Of a stretch of DNA of 64,000 nucleotides, positions 53,681 to 63,370 are shown piece by piece (within the stretch, counting starts at the first letter, position 1; each line of letters opens with the position of its first letter). Position numbers and translations under genes: made by a program. The notes below the pieces were generated by a model, which was not told the origin of the DNA, searched no databases, and was given only the letters and a program-made list of their open reading frames with translations. Where the stretch lies: positions 1-64,000 of the forward strand of contig NZ_JAEPNI010000001.1 of the NCBI RefSeq assembly GCF_017643475.1, read 5' to 3'. Source of the stretch: Maricaulis sp. (lineage in GTDB: Bacteria > Pseudomonadota > Alphaproteobacteria > Caulobacterales > Maricaulaceae).

Positions 53681-55011
53681 TCGACGAGATTCCCCTGCAA
53701 TTCACGCCCGTCATGACCCGAAACCTCGATATTCACAAGCGCGCCGGGCCGCGGCGCCGTGTCGGAGGGGTAGCGGATGGCGGCAAAGTTTCCGGCGCGG
53801 GCAAATCCCGGCTTCTCGACGAGTGCCGCATCAACCCGCCCGATCATGCTGTCGAGATGGTGGTTGAGCGCTTCTTCAGCCTTGGCCCGCAGGCGGGCGG
53901 CGCGTTCCTTGATCACGGCGCGATCCAGCTGCGGCATGCGCGCGGCCGGCGTACCCGGTCGCGGTGAAAACGGGAAGACGTGCAAATAGGCCAGCTGGCA
54001 CTCGTCGACGAGCTTGAGCGAGTTCTCGAACATCGCCTCGGTCTCGGTCGGGAAACCGGCGATCAGATCCGCGCCGAAGGCGATATCCGGACGCGCCTCT
54101 TTCAGGCGCGTGCACAGGGCGATGGCATCATCACGCAGATGGCGACGCTTCATGCGCTTGAGGATCATGTCGTCTCCGGCCTGGAGGGACAGGTGAAGAT
54201 AGGGCGCAACGCGCGCTTCGCCTGTAATGGCCTCGAACAGGGGTTCGTCGATCTCGATGGCATCGATAGAGGAGAGGCGCAGGCGTGGCAGGTCCGGAAC
54301 CTGTTTCAGGATGGCCTGGACCAGACGCCCCAGCTGCGGCGTTCCCGGCAGGTCGCCGCCCCAGGAGGTGAGATCCACGCCCGTCAGCACGACCTCGCTA
54401 TGCCCCTTGTCGACAAGCGTCTTGATCTGGTCGACCACTTTGCCCGCCGGCACGGATCGCGAATTGCCGCGACCGAAGGGGATAATGCAGAAGGTGCAGC
54501 GGTGATCACAGCCATTCTGGACCTGGACATAGGCGCGCGCACGCCCCTCCATGCCCTCCACCAGGTGCCCGGCAGTCTCGCGCACACTCATGATGTCATT
54601 GACGCGAACCTTCTCGGTGCCGCCCAGCAAGAGGTCCGGCTTGAAGGTTTCCGCCTTCAGCTTCTCGTCATTGCCGACCACACGGTCGACTTCCGGCATC
54701 TGAGCGAACATGTCCGGATCCACCTGGGCCGCACAGCCTGTGACGATGATTTTCGCTTCCGGATTCTCACGGCGGGCGCGGCGGATCTGCTGGCGGGCCT
54801 GGCGCACGGCTTCATTGGTGACCGCACAGGTATTCACGAGGATCGCATTGGACAGCCCTGCATCCTGCGCATGTTCGCGCATGACCTCGCTCTCCCAGCC
54901 ATTAAGGCGGCAGCCAAAGGTCATGATGTCCAGCCCCGGCTTGGTATCCGGCACCTGTTCGGATGGCCGGTCCGCGCCCGAAGCGGCAGGATTGTCGTCG
55001 CGATCACTCAT
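53677..55011 (-). CDS. mtaB: tRNA (t6A37) methylthiotransferase
   Basis: 444 residues. The N-terminal cluster-binding cysteines lie in TFGCRLN, VNTCAVT and VTGCAAQ. The radical-SAM motif is CDHRCTFCIIPFGRG and a TRAM-like domain closes the protein. The CRLN form and lack of MiaB-specific blocks indicate MtaB, which thiomethylates t6A at position 37 of tRNAs reading ANN codons. It lies directly upstream of ftsY. Confidence 0.93.
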   Translation of the reverse strand: MSDRDDNPAASGADRPSEQVPDTKPGLDIMTFGCRLNGWESEVMREHAQDAGLSNAILVNTCAVTNEAVRQARQQIRRARRENPEAKIIVTGCAAQVDPDMFAQMPEVDRVVGNDEKLKAETFKPDLLLGGTEKVRVNDIMSVRETAGHLVEGMEGRARAYVQVQNGCDHRCTFCIIPFGRGNSRSVPAGKVVDQIKTLVDKGHSEVVLTGVDLTSWGGDLPGTPQLGRLVQAILKQVPDLPRLRLSSIDAIEIDEPLFEAITGEARVAPYLHLSLQAGDDMILKRMKRRHLRDDAIALCTRLKEARPDIAFGADLIAGFPTETEAMFENSLKLVDECQLAYLHVFPFSPRPGTPAARMPQLDRAVIKERAARLRAKAEEALNHHLDSMIGRVDAALVEKPGFARAGNFAAIRYPSDTAPRPGALVNIEVSGHDGRELQGNLVE

Positions 55012-55144
55012 TCAGGCTGGATAAGGGGAAGCAATGGGGGAAAGTCAAGAAGTGTGATCTGTACGCAACGCGTGGGGGAAAATGATTTTTCCTCTTAACG
55101 CGAAACACGAATAATGCTCGAACACCCCAATATATTGTGGCAAC

Positions 55145-55159
55145 TTGGAATCATTCCAA
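55145..55159. promoter_or_regulatory. Palindrome TTGGAATCATTCCAA upstream of the TonB receptor
   Basis: A perfect inverted repeat with 7-bp arms and one central base, 25 bp before the start codon. A TATATT box lies a few bases further upstream. It may be an operator controlling receptor expression; no regulator gene is adjacent. Confidence 0.4.
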
Positions 55160-55183
55160 CAAAAACCCCCGGGGAGAGATAAA

Positions 55184-57553
55184 ATGAAACAGTCTGGAGT
55201 GCTCGCTTCAACTGCTCTGGCAGTTGTACTTGCGGCTTCTTTAGCGGCACCCACGCTCGCTCAAGACACTGAAGTGATCGTTGTAACGGCAACCAAGCGC
55301 GAGCAATCGCTGCAGGAAGTTCCGTTCTCCATCAACGCACAAACCGCGGAAGACATCCGCGCAACCGGCGCCGGTTCAATCGAGGACATTGCCCGCAATG
55401 TTGCCGGTCTGAACATCCAGAATCTCGGGCCAGGCCAGAGCCAGGTTTCCATTCGCGGTGTCTCCGCCGGCCAGATCGTCCGCGACCAGCCGGGCGTGAA
55501 GGAACAGGTTGGTGTCTATCTCGACGAATCCGTTATCTCGCTCTCGCTCTTCACACCGGATTTCGACCTCTACGACCTCAACCGCGTCGAAACACTGCGT
55601 GGCCCGCAGGGCACGCTCTTTGGTTCGGGCTCCATCGGCGGCACCATTCGCTACATCACCAACCAGCCGGAAATCGGCGAGTACTCGGCCGAAGCCGAGT
55701 TCGAGGTGAACAGCGTCGAAGATGGCGAAATGGGTGGCCACCTCAAGGGCATGGTCAACTTCCCGGTTGGGGATACGGCCGCACTGCGTATCGCGGCCTA
55801 CCATACGGAATATGGCGGCTTTATCGATGCGCTGGGCGAAGGCGGCTCGCGCACCGAGGACGTCAATGGCGGTAATCGCACCGGTATTCGTGCGGCACTT
55901 GCCATGGATGTCAGCGACAATATGCGGGTCACACCGCGGATCGTTTACCAGGAGATCCAGGCAGACGGTTTCAATCGCCAGGAACGCTTTAATCTGTTCG
56001 CCAATGAGCACACAACGACCCGCCCGGCCATCACCATGGGTCCACGCGAGCAGTATCTGTTGCTTCAGGAAGGTTTCGAAGACGAGACCATGCTGGCCGA
56101 CCTGACGGTTGAGGTGGACTATGACGGTTTCACCCTGACCTCTGTCACCAGCTTCATGGATCGCTCCATCCTCGTCAGCCGTGACGCCTCCGCGCTGACC
56201 GGCTCGGTCTCTGTGGACCTTGGCTACGCTGATGCGGCAGTCCTCCTGCCGTCCAACCTGCGCGACACGACCGAACTGACCCAGTTCACCCAGGAACTGC
56301 GCCTGGCTTCGACGGGCGATGGTGATTTCGACTGGATCGTCGGCGGTTTCTTCTCCGACGTCGAGCGCAACTACAAACAGCGCCTGCCCACTCCAGGATA
56401 TGATGCTGCCACCGATGCAACGCTTGGCGCAGGCACCGCTGCAGGCACGCTGAACGGTTTCCCGGCCGACAGCCCCTACAGTGCTGATCTCGACTATAAT
56501 ATCGATCAGTTTGCGGTGTTTGGTGAGGCCACCTGGCACGCTTCAGAGCGGACCCGTGTGACCTTTGGCGGTCGCTGGTATGACTTCGAGGAGAACCGCA
56601 CCATCTCCCAGGGCGGACTGTTCTCCTCCGGCTTCTCCAACGTCCAGGATTCAACCGCGTCGGATGGAATCAATACCCGTTTCATCTTCAGTCATGACCT
56701 GAATGACACGTTCACATTCAACGTCCAGGCAGCCCAGGGCTTCCGTCTCGGCGGCGTCAATGACCCGCTGAACTCCACCCTGTGTACGGCCGCGGACGAG
56801 GCGATCTTCGGTGGCTTCCAGGATTATGATGATGAAACGTCCTGGAACTATGAGGCAGGCATCAAGGGCCAGGCCAATGGCTGGACACTGAATGCCGCCG
56901 TATTCCACAATGACATCGAGAACCTTCAGGTCACGCTTGACGCGGGCTCCTGTTCCTCTCGTGTCAGCTTCAACGTTGAAGAGGCCCATGCGGGTGGTCT
57001 TGAGCTCGAATTCTCAAACCAGCTCACCGACAATCTCTTCGTGGCCTTCGCCGGCACCTATGTGAGAGCAGAGTTCGATTCCACCGTCGTCGATGGCACG
57101 AACACCGTTCTCGCCGGCATTCGAGAAGGCAACCGCCTGGCGTCCACACCGGAGCTGATGATGTCCGTCAGCGCGGTCTACACCTATGATGCCAGCTGGG
57201 CCGGATCAGGTGCTGAAGGCTTCTTCACCGCATCCTACCAGCATGTCGGTGACGGCTACACACAGCCAAGCGACCAGGAGACCGGCGCAGGCCAGTTTTT
57301 CTCCGGACTGCCGTTTGGCGGTGCTACCGGCAATGAGAGCAACTGGGTCGACCTGCACCTCGATCCTTACGGCATCGGCTATCTGTCGGCAGGTCTCGAC
57401 TGGGGCAACACCCAGCTGACCGCCTTCGTCGACAATGTGATGGACGAGAATGCGAACCTGTCCTTCGACCGCGAACGCGGCGGCCGGGCACGCCTCTCCT
57501 TCCGCACCAACCAGCCGCGCACCATCGGTGTGACCCTGCGCCGTCAATACTGA
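55184..57553 (+). CDS. TonB-dependent outer-membrane receptor
   Basis: 789 residues. Signal peptide MKQSGVLASTALAVVLAASLAAPTLAQ, then a TonB box-like EVIVVTATKR. The plug domain (VPFSINAQTAEDIRATGAGSIEDIA and VSIRGVSAGQI, VETLRGPQGTLFGSGSIGGTIRYIT) and a 22-strand barrel follow, ending in the aromatic-terminal LRRQY. It imports bulky nutrients such as glycans, peptides or metal complexes using proton motive force through TonB. The nearby DUF885 and M61 genes hint at a peptide substrate. GGGGAGAG lies 7 nt before the ATG. Confidence 0.95.
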   Translation: MKQSGVLASTALAVVLAASLAAPTLAQDTEVIVVTATKREQSLQEVPFSINAQTAEDIRATGAGSIEDIARNVAGLNIQNLGPGQSQVSIRGVSAGQIVRDQPGVKEQVGVYLDESVISLSLFTPDFDLYDLNRVETLRGPQGTLFGSGSIGGTIRYITNQPEIGEYSAEAEFEVNSVEDGEMGGHLKGMVNFPVGDTAALRIAAYHTEYGGFIDALGEGGSRTEDVNGGNRTGIRAALAMDVSDNMRVTPRIVYQEIQADGFNRQERFNLFANEHTTTRPAITMGPREQYLLLQEGFEDETMLADLTVEVDYDGFTLTSVTSFMDRSILVSRDASALTGSVSVDLGYADAAVLLPSNLRDTTELTQFTQELRLASTGDGDFDWIVGGFFSDVERNYKQRLPTPGYDAATDATLGAGTAAGTLNGFPADSPYSADLDYNIDQFAVFGEATWHASERTRVTFGGRWYDFEENRTISQGGLFSSGFSNVQDSTASDGINTRFIFSHDLNDTFTFNVQAAQGFRLGGVNDPLNSTLCTAADEAIFGGFQDYDDETSWNYEAGIKGQANGWTLNAAVFHNDIENLQVTLDAGSCSSRVSFNVEEAHAGGLELEFSNQLTDNLFVAFAGTYVRAEFDSTVVDGTNTVLAGIREGNRLASTPELMMSVSAVYTYDASWAGSGAEGFFTASYQHVGDGYTQPSDQETGAGQFFSGLPFGGATGNESNWVDLHLDPYGIGYLSAGLDWGNTQLTAFVDNVMDENANLSFDRERGGRARLSFRTNQPRTIGVTLRRQY

Positions 57554-57575
57554 TCGGACGCAAGCAACAAACAGG

Positions 57576-57603
57576 AAAGGGCGGCTCCCGGGCCGCCCTT
57601 TTT
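57576..57603 (+). terminator. Rho-independent terminator of the TonB receptor gene
   Basis: AAAGGGCGGC pairs with GCCGCCCTTT around a 6-nt loop and runs into five T. It begins 23 bp after the stop codon. Confidence 0.9.
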
Positions 57604-57670
57604 CGTTCGTAAAACGGACGCCCGCGGCCGCACCGGAAGGTTTTACCGCCGGCTCCGCGTGGTGAGCGGC

Positions 57671-59527
57671 TTATTCGATGGCCGCTTCCTGTTCGTCGAT
57701 CCAGCTGCGCATTTTTGCTTCCAGCGCAGAGAGCGGCATGGAGCCGTCTTCCAGCAAGGTGTCATGGAAAGCGCGAATGTCGAACTGCGCGCCAAGACGC
57801 TCTTCCGCTTCCGCACGCAGATCGCGCATCAACAGCTCACCGGTCTTGTAGGCCAGGGCCTGTCCCGGCCAGGCGATATAGCGAAGGACCTCGGTTCGAA
57901 CATTATGCGGTGCCAGGGCGGAGTTCTCCAGCAGGCAAGCCTCAGCCTCCTCGCGCGTCCAGCCCATGTAATGCATGCCGGTATCCACCACGAGACGGCA
58001 GGCACGCCACATCTCATAGGTCAGCCGCCCGAAATTCTCGTACGACGTCCGGTAGAGTCCCATGTCGATGGCCAGGTTCTCCGTATAGAGCCCCCAACCC
58101 TCGCCGAAAGCAGTGATGTAGGTATTGCGTCGGAAGTCGGGAACATCCTCCAGCTCCTGCGCAATCGCGATCTGGTGGTGATGCCCCGGTACGGCCTCGT
58201 GCACACTCAACGCCGGCAACACATAGAGCGGACGTTGGGAGAGATTATAGGTGTTGACCATGTAGCCGCCGGCCACACCCGTCTCGCTATTGCCCGGCCA
58301 GTAACGCCCGGTCGTATAGGTCGGCGCCATGCTCGGCGGCACCGGGCGCACACCATAGGGCAGGCGCGGCAAATGCCCGAAAAAGGCCGGCATCGCATCA
58401 TCCGCGCGCTTGGAAATCCAGGCGGCGTGCATCAGCAATTCTTCCTCACTCTGGGCATAGAATTGCGGGTCGGTACGCAGGAACTCCAGAAACTCTGCGA
58501 ACGTGCCCTCAAACCCCGTCTCGGCGATCACCTCTTCCATCTCGGCGCGGATGCGCGCGACTTCGGACAGTCCGCGCTGGTGCACCTCCTCCGGAGAGGT
58601 ATCCAGCGTCGTGTGATAGCGCACCAGCGACTGGTAGTATTCGCGGCCGCCCGGCACTTCGGAAATACCGATACTGTCGCGCGACCCCGGCATGTACTGT
58701 GCATTGAAGAAGTCCAGCACTCGTTGATAGGCCGGAATGGCATGATCACGGATCGCCGCCAGCGCCTCTGCCCGCAGGCGAGCGCGTTCATCCGCATCCA
58801 GCGCCGGGGACATATTGTCGATCGGCATGATCAGGACACCTTCCAGCACCGCGTCGGCCAACAGGCCTTCAAGCTGGGAGATGGCGCCTTCAGCAATGAT
58901 CCGCGGCTGGGTGAAACCGTCATTCAGGCCTGATGTCATCCAGTCGAGATTCTGACCGAAATAGCCGTCAATGCCCTCGATCCGGCGGATCCAGGCCTCG
59001 CCTTCCTCGATCGTGCGCGGGCGCGTCGAGGCGGCCGCGTAGGAGGGGGTGAAGAAGAAACCGCTGTCTGACAGGAAGGGGATGCGGCTGGTATTGTACT
59101 GGGACAGCTCGACCGAGAAGCGAAGGATATAGTCCAGCACGGCATGACTGACCTTTTCGGACTGGGTCAGCTGGCTGGCATCAATCGCCTCGAGGCGCTC
59201 CAGGAATGCGACATCCGCCGCATTATCGGCTGCCTGGGCATCCGCAGAGATATCATCCCAGGACGCCAACGCCTCCAGATCGCCCTCCTGGCCACGACGG
59301 GTGTTGGAATTGGCTTCCTGGTGCGCTTCATAATCCGTAACCAGCTGGACAAAGGCCAAGCTGTCTTCGCTGGCATTTTCAGTCGGCGCTTCAGCAGCCG
59401 GGCTGCTGGTTTCTGCCGTGTCGCTGGCGACATCGCTGGTGGCCGGCGCGTCAGCGGACGGCGAACAGGCCGCCAGGGCCAACGCCATGACCGCGCTACC
59501 CGTCATCCAGAATTTTGTGCTGATCAT
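57671..59527 (-). CDS. DUF885 lipoprotein, probable metallopeptidase
   Basis: 618 residues with a lipobox (ALAACS), so anchored in the periplasm or outer membrane. The family motif HEAVPGHHHQIAIAQE near residue 450 supplies the HExxxGHH-type metal site, and FGEGWGLYTENLA follows with the third ligand. Proteins of this family behave as carboxy- or dipeptidases. The start at 59527 has GGAGGGG 5-6 nt upstream. Directly upstream of that ribosome site is the palindrome ATTGGATCCAAT, also present before the hydroxyproline genes. Confidence 0.88.
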   Translation of the reverse strand: MISTKFWMTGSAVMALALAACSPSADAPATSDVASDTAETSSPAAEAPTENASEDSLAFVQLVTDYEAHQEANSNTRRGQEGDLEALASWDDISADAQAADNAADVAFLERLEAIDASQLTQSEKVSHAVLDYILRFSVELSQYNTSRIPFLSDSGFFFTPSYAAASTRPRTIEEGEAWIRRIEGIDGYFGQNLDWMTSGLNDGFTQPRIIAEGAISQLEGLLADAVLEGVLIMPIDNMSPALDADERARLRAEALAAIRDHAIPAYQRVLDFFNAQYMPGSRDSIGISEVPGGREYYQSLVRYHTTLDTSPEEVHQRGLSEVARIRAEMEEVIAETGFEGTFAEFLEFLRTDPQFYAQSEEELLMHAAWISKRADDAMPAFFGHLPRLPYGVRPVPPSMAPTYTTGRYWPGNSETGVAGGYMVNTYNLSQRPLYVLPALSVHEAVPGHHHQIAIAQELEDVPDFRRNTYITAFGEGWGLYTENLAIDMGLYRTSYENFGRLTYEMWRACRLVVDTGMHYMGWTREEAEACLLENSALAPHNVRTEVLRYIAWPGQALAYKTGELLMRDLRAEAEERLGAQFDIRAFHDTLLEDGSMPLSALEAKMRSWIDEQEAAIE

Positions 59528-59538
59528 CTCACCCCTCC

Positions 59539-59550
59539 ATTGGATCCAAT
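59539..59550. promoter_or_regulatory. Second copy of ATTGGATCCAAT
   Basis: Identical to the palindrome at 13612-13623. It lies 11 bp before the DUF885 start, next to the Shine-Dalgarno. If it is an operator, binding would block the start of transcription or elongation there. Coincidence cannot be excluded. Confidence 0.35.
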
Positions 59551-59598
59551 TCGCCGCAGACTTGCGCGAACCGGACCCAAAGAGCAAGGGCGATGTGA

Positions 59599-61269
59599 TT
59601 ACCGGCCGGCCAGAACGCGTGTGCAGGCCTGCCAATCCACATCATCGGCGACGATGATCTGTTGCAGGGGGAAGGTCTCGCCATTGGTCGGCAGATAGCC
59701 GATTTCGCGAATTTCACCCTCATGCTCGACCCGGAAGACGCTTTCCTGGCTGGCATCGCCATAGGCACCGCCCACACGCTCGATCAGGAACATGCCCGGC
59801 AGAAAGCCCGCACGTTCGGCATTGGTCCCGGATTCCACCGCTTCGAGGGGACGGCGACCATCCTCAAGCGGATCGCCCCATGTCAGCCCGTATTCAAAGA
59901 CCGGTTGATCCAGGGTCACAACCTCGCCACAAGCGCCAAACGCGTCAGCCGGGATATCCACCAGATTGCCCTGGTTGATATAGTGCTCGATCTCTGCGCT
60001 CAGATCGATACCCGCAACCGCCTGTACCGCGGGCAGGAAAGCCTGGGGGGCGGTGACGCCCTCTTCGACATTCAGCATGTGCTGGAAAACATCATCCAGA
60101 TCGCGCTGCCCCTGCGTGGCCTCGCGGATGAGCGCCTCGGCCCGGGCGGCAAACATCATTCCACGCAGATACGGCAGGCGCTGATAGTCCCGCTCGGCCC
60201 AGAACCCCGTGGTGATGGCGGAATTGGGCTGGTCGTTGACCGGCGAGGTCCAGTATTCCTGCAAGGCACCATTCCAGGAGGCAATGGACTCCTCCGCGGT
60301 CCACAGGCCGCCATTGACGCCGACACGTTGGGTCAGGAACTCCGTAAAGCCTTCAGAGAGCCAGTATTCAGACGGCTGTTCATCACCATCAATCAGCCCA
60401 CCCAGACGCAAGGGCATCCAGGTATGCGTGTGCTCGTGCGTCAGGATCTCGGTGAGCATGGACGGATCCAGATTGCGCGTGGCGAAGAAGGCGAAACTGT
60501 CTCCCAGATTGGTTCCGCCCAGGCTCTGCCAGTTCTCCGGCGCATCGACCGGCATGATCGAGACAAAATACGGTTCCACAGGCGTGTTCCAATAGGCATG
60601 ACTGGCGGCAACCACACGCGCAACTTCGTCCGCAAACGCCTGCTCGCTCATCGGCCAGCCCTCGCCGCGAATGCCGGTGCGAATGGCAGCGCCGTCCAGT
60701 TCCGTGGTGAAAACCTGATAATCCCCGGCGACCAGGACGCTGGACATGATGTCATCCATCGTCGAAACGCCATGATCCATGTCACTGGCCAGGGTCCAGC
60801 CTTCCGGCGCCTGCAGATCCATGGTCACCGCCTTGTCCGACCCGAGGTCCGGCTCGGCGATCCACGTATTGCCGATCAGGTGAAGAAAACCGGGCTGCAG
60901 GATGGGGCGATAATTGCTTTGCTCGGCATTGGGCACACCCTGCCAGTCCTGCACAAGCTGATAACGTACGGTCAACGCGGCACCGGGAGCGTGGGTCAGC
61001 ACACGAACGCGCGGCTGATCACCTTGCGAGATATCTGCACCCTCGGCCACCAGAGACTGGATGCCGTTCCACAGCTCGGTCTCGCCGCCCCAGTTATCGG
61101 GTAGATAAAGATCCGTGGACCCGTCCGTTTCGCCATCGAAACGAAGTTCCACCGTCACCACCGGGCGCGTATCCGCGCCTTCTTCGATCGACAATTGATA
61201 GTGAACTTGCGGCGCCGTTTGCAGCGCCATAACCAGAGCAGCCGCGCTGCTCGCCATCATCAAGGACAT
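59599..61269 (-). CDS. M61-family (glycyl aminopeptidase-like) exported peptidase with PDZ domain
   Basis: 556 residues with an N-terminal hydrophobic export signal. Zinc site HEHTHTW near residue 280 with the third ligand in WLSEGFTEF. An immunoglobulin-like N-terminal domain and a C-terminal PDZ-like domain (AVESGTNAERAGFLPGMFLIERV) complete the M61 layout. Substrates are probably peptides with N-terminal Gly or Ala. It lies 71 bp upstream of the DUF885 gene on the same strand. Confidence 0.87.
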   Translation of the reverse strand: MSLMMASSAAALVMALQTAPQVHYQLSIEEGADTRPVVTVELRFDGETDGSTDLYLPDNWGGETELWNGIQSLVAEGADISQGDQPRVRVLTHAPGAALTVRYQLVQDWQGVPNAEQSNYRPILQPGFLHLIGNTWIAEPDLGSDKAVTMDLQAPEGWTLASDMDHGVSTMDDIMSSVLVAGDYQVFTTELDGAAIRTGIRGEGWPMSEQAFADEVARVVAASHAYWNTPVEPYFVSIMPVDAPENWQSLGGTNLGDSFAFFATRNLDPSMLTEILTHEHTHTWMPLRLGGLIDGDEQPSEYWLSEGFTEFLTQRVGVNGGLWTAEESIASWNGALQEYWTSPVNDQPNSAITTGFWAERDYQRLPYLRGMMFAARAEALIREATQGQRDLDDVFQHMLNVEEGVTAPQAFLPAVQAVAGIDLSAEIEHYINQGNLVDIPADAFGACGEVVTLDQPVFEYGLTWGDPLEDGRRPLEAVESGTNAERAGFLPGMFLIERVGGAYGDASQESVFRVEHEGEIREIGYLPTNGETFPLQQIIVADDVDWQACTRVLAGR

Positions 61270-61339
61270 TTTTGTTCGGTTCCCTCAGCCTGAGCCACAC
61301 GCCACAGGAGTATTGGTCCGAACATTACGAAAACACGGC

Positions 61340-62209
61340 CTATTTCCGAACCCTGTGTAATCCGAGGCGTTTGGTCACGATCTCATCCACCTTGCGCGCG
61401 GGCAGCATGCGCGGCAGCGACCAGTTCATGAAGCGCTGCGGAACGATGGCATAGCGGAAGCGCGGTTTGGCATCGGTGAAGGCGCGGAAGACGCGGTCGG
61501 CGATCTTGGACGGCGGGAAGCCTTCAGGGCCGGACTTGGACATGTAATTGCGCAAGCGCACCAGCGCGTCATAGAAGATCGAGTTTTCATAGGCCGAGAC
61601 ATCCACCTCGTCGGACTTGGCCCAGATCGGCGTCGCCACCGCACCGGGGCCGATAACCACAACCTGGATCCCGAACACATTGAGTTCGCGACGCAGGGAT
61701 TTCGAGATCCCCTCCAAAGCATGTTTCGAGGCGGCATAAGGCGCGAGGAAGGGTGCACCCATCTCTCCGGCCATGGATGACATCATCACGATGCGGCCGG
61801 GAGGCCCCTCCAGCGAAAGATCCGCCCCCAAGAGCGGCCCGAAGGCCTGGGTCACGCGCACCTGGCCGGTGACATTAATGGCCATCTGGCGCTCGAAATC
61901 CTCGATCGGCAGCTCCAGCAACGGCCCCGCAACAGCCACGCCGGCATTATTGACCAGACCGTTGAGCGTGCGTCCGTTGAGCGCCTTGCGCACCTTGACG
62001 GCGGCCGCATCGATCGCCGCCGGATCCGTCACATCCATCATCAGGGGCGTAACCTTGTCACCAAAGGCGTCCGTCAGGCGCTTGGCGTCCTCATCCTTGC
62101 GGACGGCGGCAAACACCTGCCAGCCCTTGCCAGTCAGTTTTTCAACGCAGGCATAGCCGATCCCGGTCGAAGCTCCGGTGACGACGGCGGTTTTTGGCTG
62201 TTTGGACAT
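61340..62209 (-). CDS. Short-chain dehydrogenase/reductase (paralogue 1)
   Basis: 289 residues. Cofactor motif TGASTGIGYA, structural NNAGVA, catalytic Ser in MMSSMAGEMGAP and YAASK. A C-terminal extension (about 60 residues, RFRYAIVPQRFMNWSLPRMLPARKVD) is shared with the neighbouring SDR. This group acts on lipophilic alcohols or ketones in many bacteria, but the substrate is unknown here. GGGAGA lies 5 nt before the ATG. It is 55 bp downstream of its paralogue. Confidence 0.88.
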   Translation of the reverse strand: MSKQPKTAVVTGASTGIGYACVEKLTGKGWQVFAAVRKDEDAKRLTDAFGDKVTPLMMDVTDPAAIDAAAVKVRKALNGRTLNGLVNNAGVAVAGPLLELPIEDFERQMAINVTGQVRVTQAFGPLLGADLSLEGPPGRIVMMSSMAGEMGAPFLAPYAASKHALEGISKSLRRELNVFGIQVVVIGPGAVATPIWAKSDEVDVSAYENSIFYDALVRLRNYMSKSGPEGFPPSKIADRVFRAFTDAKPRFRYAIVPQRFMNWSLPRMLPARKVDEIVTKRLGLHRVRK

Positions 62210-62264
62210 GGCGTTCTCCCTTTGCGGGCAAGCTAGTGTGTTTCCGGGCGAAAGCTATAGCGCT

Positions 62265-63128
62265 CTAGTCTTCGACAATCCCGGTGCGCTTGGCGATCAT
62301 GCGATCAATCCATTTTTCCGGCAGGAGCTTGGGCAGGGTCCAGTTGGCGAAGCGCTGAGGAACAACCGCATAACGCAAGCGCGGCGCGGCCTCGGTCAGG
62401 GCCTTGTAAATCCGGTCCGCGATCACTTCCGGCTCCAGCCCATTGGCGCCGATATGGCTAAGATAATCACGAAATCCGACCATCGGCTTGTAGAGCGGGG
62501 AATTGTGATAGGGCGTGGCGTCCACCTCCTGGGCCTTTTCCCAGATCGGTGTCCGTACCGGCCCCGGCCCGACCATCACGACATCAATCCCGTAGTGCTG
62601 AAGCTCGATCCGCAGGGATTTGCAGAGGCCCTCAACGGCGTGTTTCGACGCCACGTAAGGGGCCATGAAGGGCGCACCGAGCTGACCGGCCACCGAGGAC
62701 AGCATGATGATCCGGCCCGGCTTGCCCTGGCGTTCCGGATCCATGCCCAGCAATCCGCCAAAAGCCTGGGTCACCCGCATCACACCGATGACATTGACCT
62801 CCATCTGCCGCTGGAACTCCTCGATCGGCAATTCCATCGCGGGGCCGCCCAGGGCGATGCCGGCATTGTTGACGAGACCGGCAAGACGTTGCTCACCCAT
62901 GGCGTCACGTACGGCGCGGGCCGCGTCAGCAACGGATTCCTCGTCGGTGACGTCCATGACCAGCGCCGTCACGCTGTCGCCAAAGGCATCGCTGACATCA
63001 TCCGCCTCCGCCTGGTCCAGCACGGTTGCAAAGACATGCCAGCCTTCGCGCACCAGCCGGGCGGTAGTCGCTCGACCAATACCGCTGACAGCGCCGGTAA
63101 CGACGCCGTGTCGCTTGGATTCAGACAT
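62265..63128 (-). CDS. Short-chain dehydrogenase/reductase (paralogue 2)
   Basis: 287 residues. Cofactor motif TGAVSGIGRAT, NNAGIALGGP, catalytic MLSSVAGQLGAP and YVASK. The C-terminal RLRYAVVPQRFANWTLPKLLPEKWID matches paralogue 1, indicating tandem duplication. AAAGGGG precedes ATG 63128; GTG 63134 is possible. Divergent from sdhC. Confidence 0.88.
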   Translation of the reverse strand: MSESKRHGVVTGAVSGIGRATTARLVREGWHVFATVLDQAEADDVSDAFGDSVTALVMDVTDEESVADAARAVRDAMGEQRLAGLVNNAGIALGGPAMELPIEEFQRQMEVNVIGVMRVTQAFGGLLGMDPERQGKPGRIIMLSSVAGQLGAPFMAPYVASKHAVEGLCKSLRIELQHYGIDVVMVGPGPVRTPIWEKAQEVDATPYHNSPLYKPMVGFRDYLSHIGANGLEPEVIADRIYKALTEAAPRLRYAVVPQRFANWTLPKLLPEKWIDRMIAKRTGIVED

Positions 63129-63268
63129 GGTCACCCCTTTCTAGCCTGCCGGAGCTTAGGCCTGATTTGCGCGTCAGCCAAAACCGCCCGCCGCTGCGAC
63201 CCATTCGCAACAAAATGAGCGTTTTCCTAATTCTGTCGGTATGTTGTCAGCGGCTTGCTGCGCTTGCG

Positions 63269-63296
63269 TTGACCCTGACATAAAGCGGCCTATTGT
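63269..63296 (+). promoter_or_regulatory. Candidate sigma-70 promoter of the sdh operon
   Basis: TTGACC (63269-63274), 16 bases, TATTGT (63291-63296), about 75 bp before the sdhC start. It is the best promoter-like pair in the divergent region between the SDR and sdhC. Confidence 0.45.
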
Positions 63297-63370
63297 GCGC
63301 CTCAGACCCCTCTTAAACCGCAACGGGGCTTTGCGGTTACGTAAGCGGAACACTGAAGAAAGGCTGCCAC

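Noticed and set aside
59662..61104. 480-codon open frame on the plus strand
   Set aside because: Antisense to the M61 peptidase gene with its HEHTH site; the plus-strand translation shows no recognisable domain.
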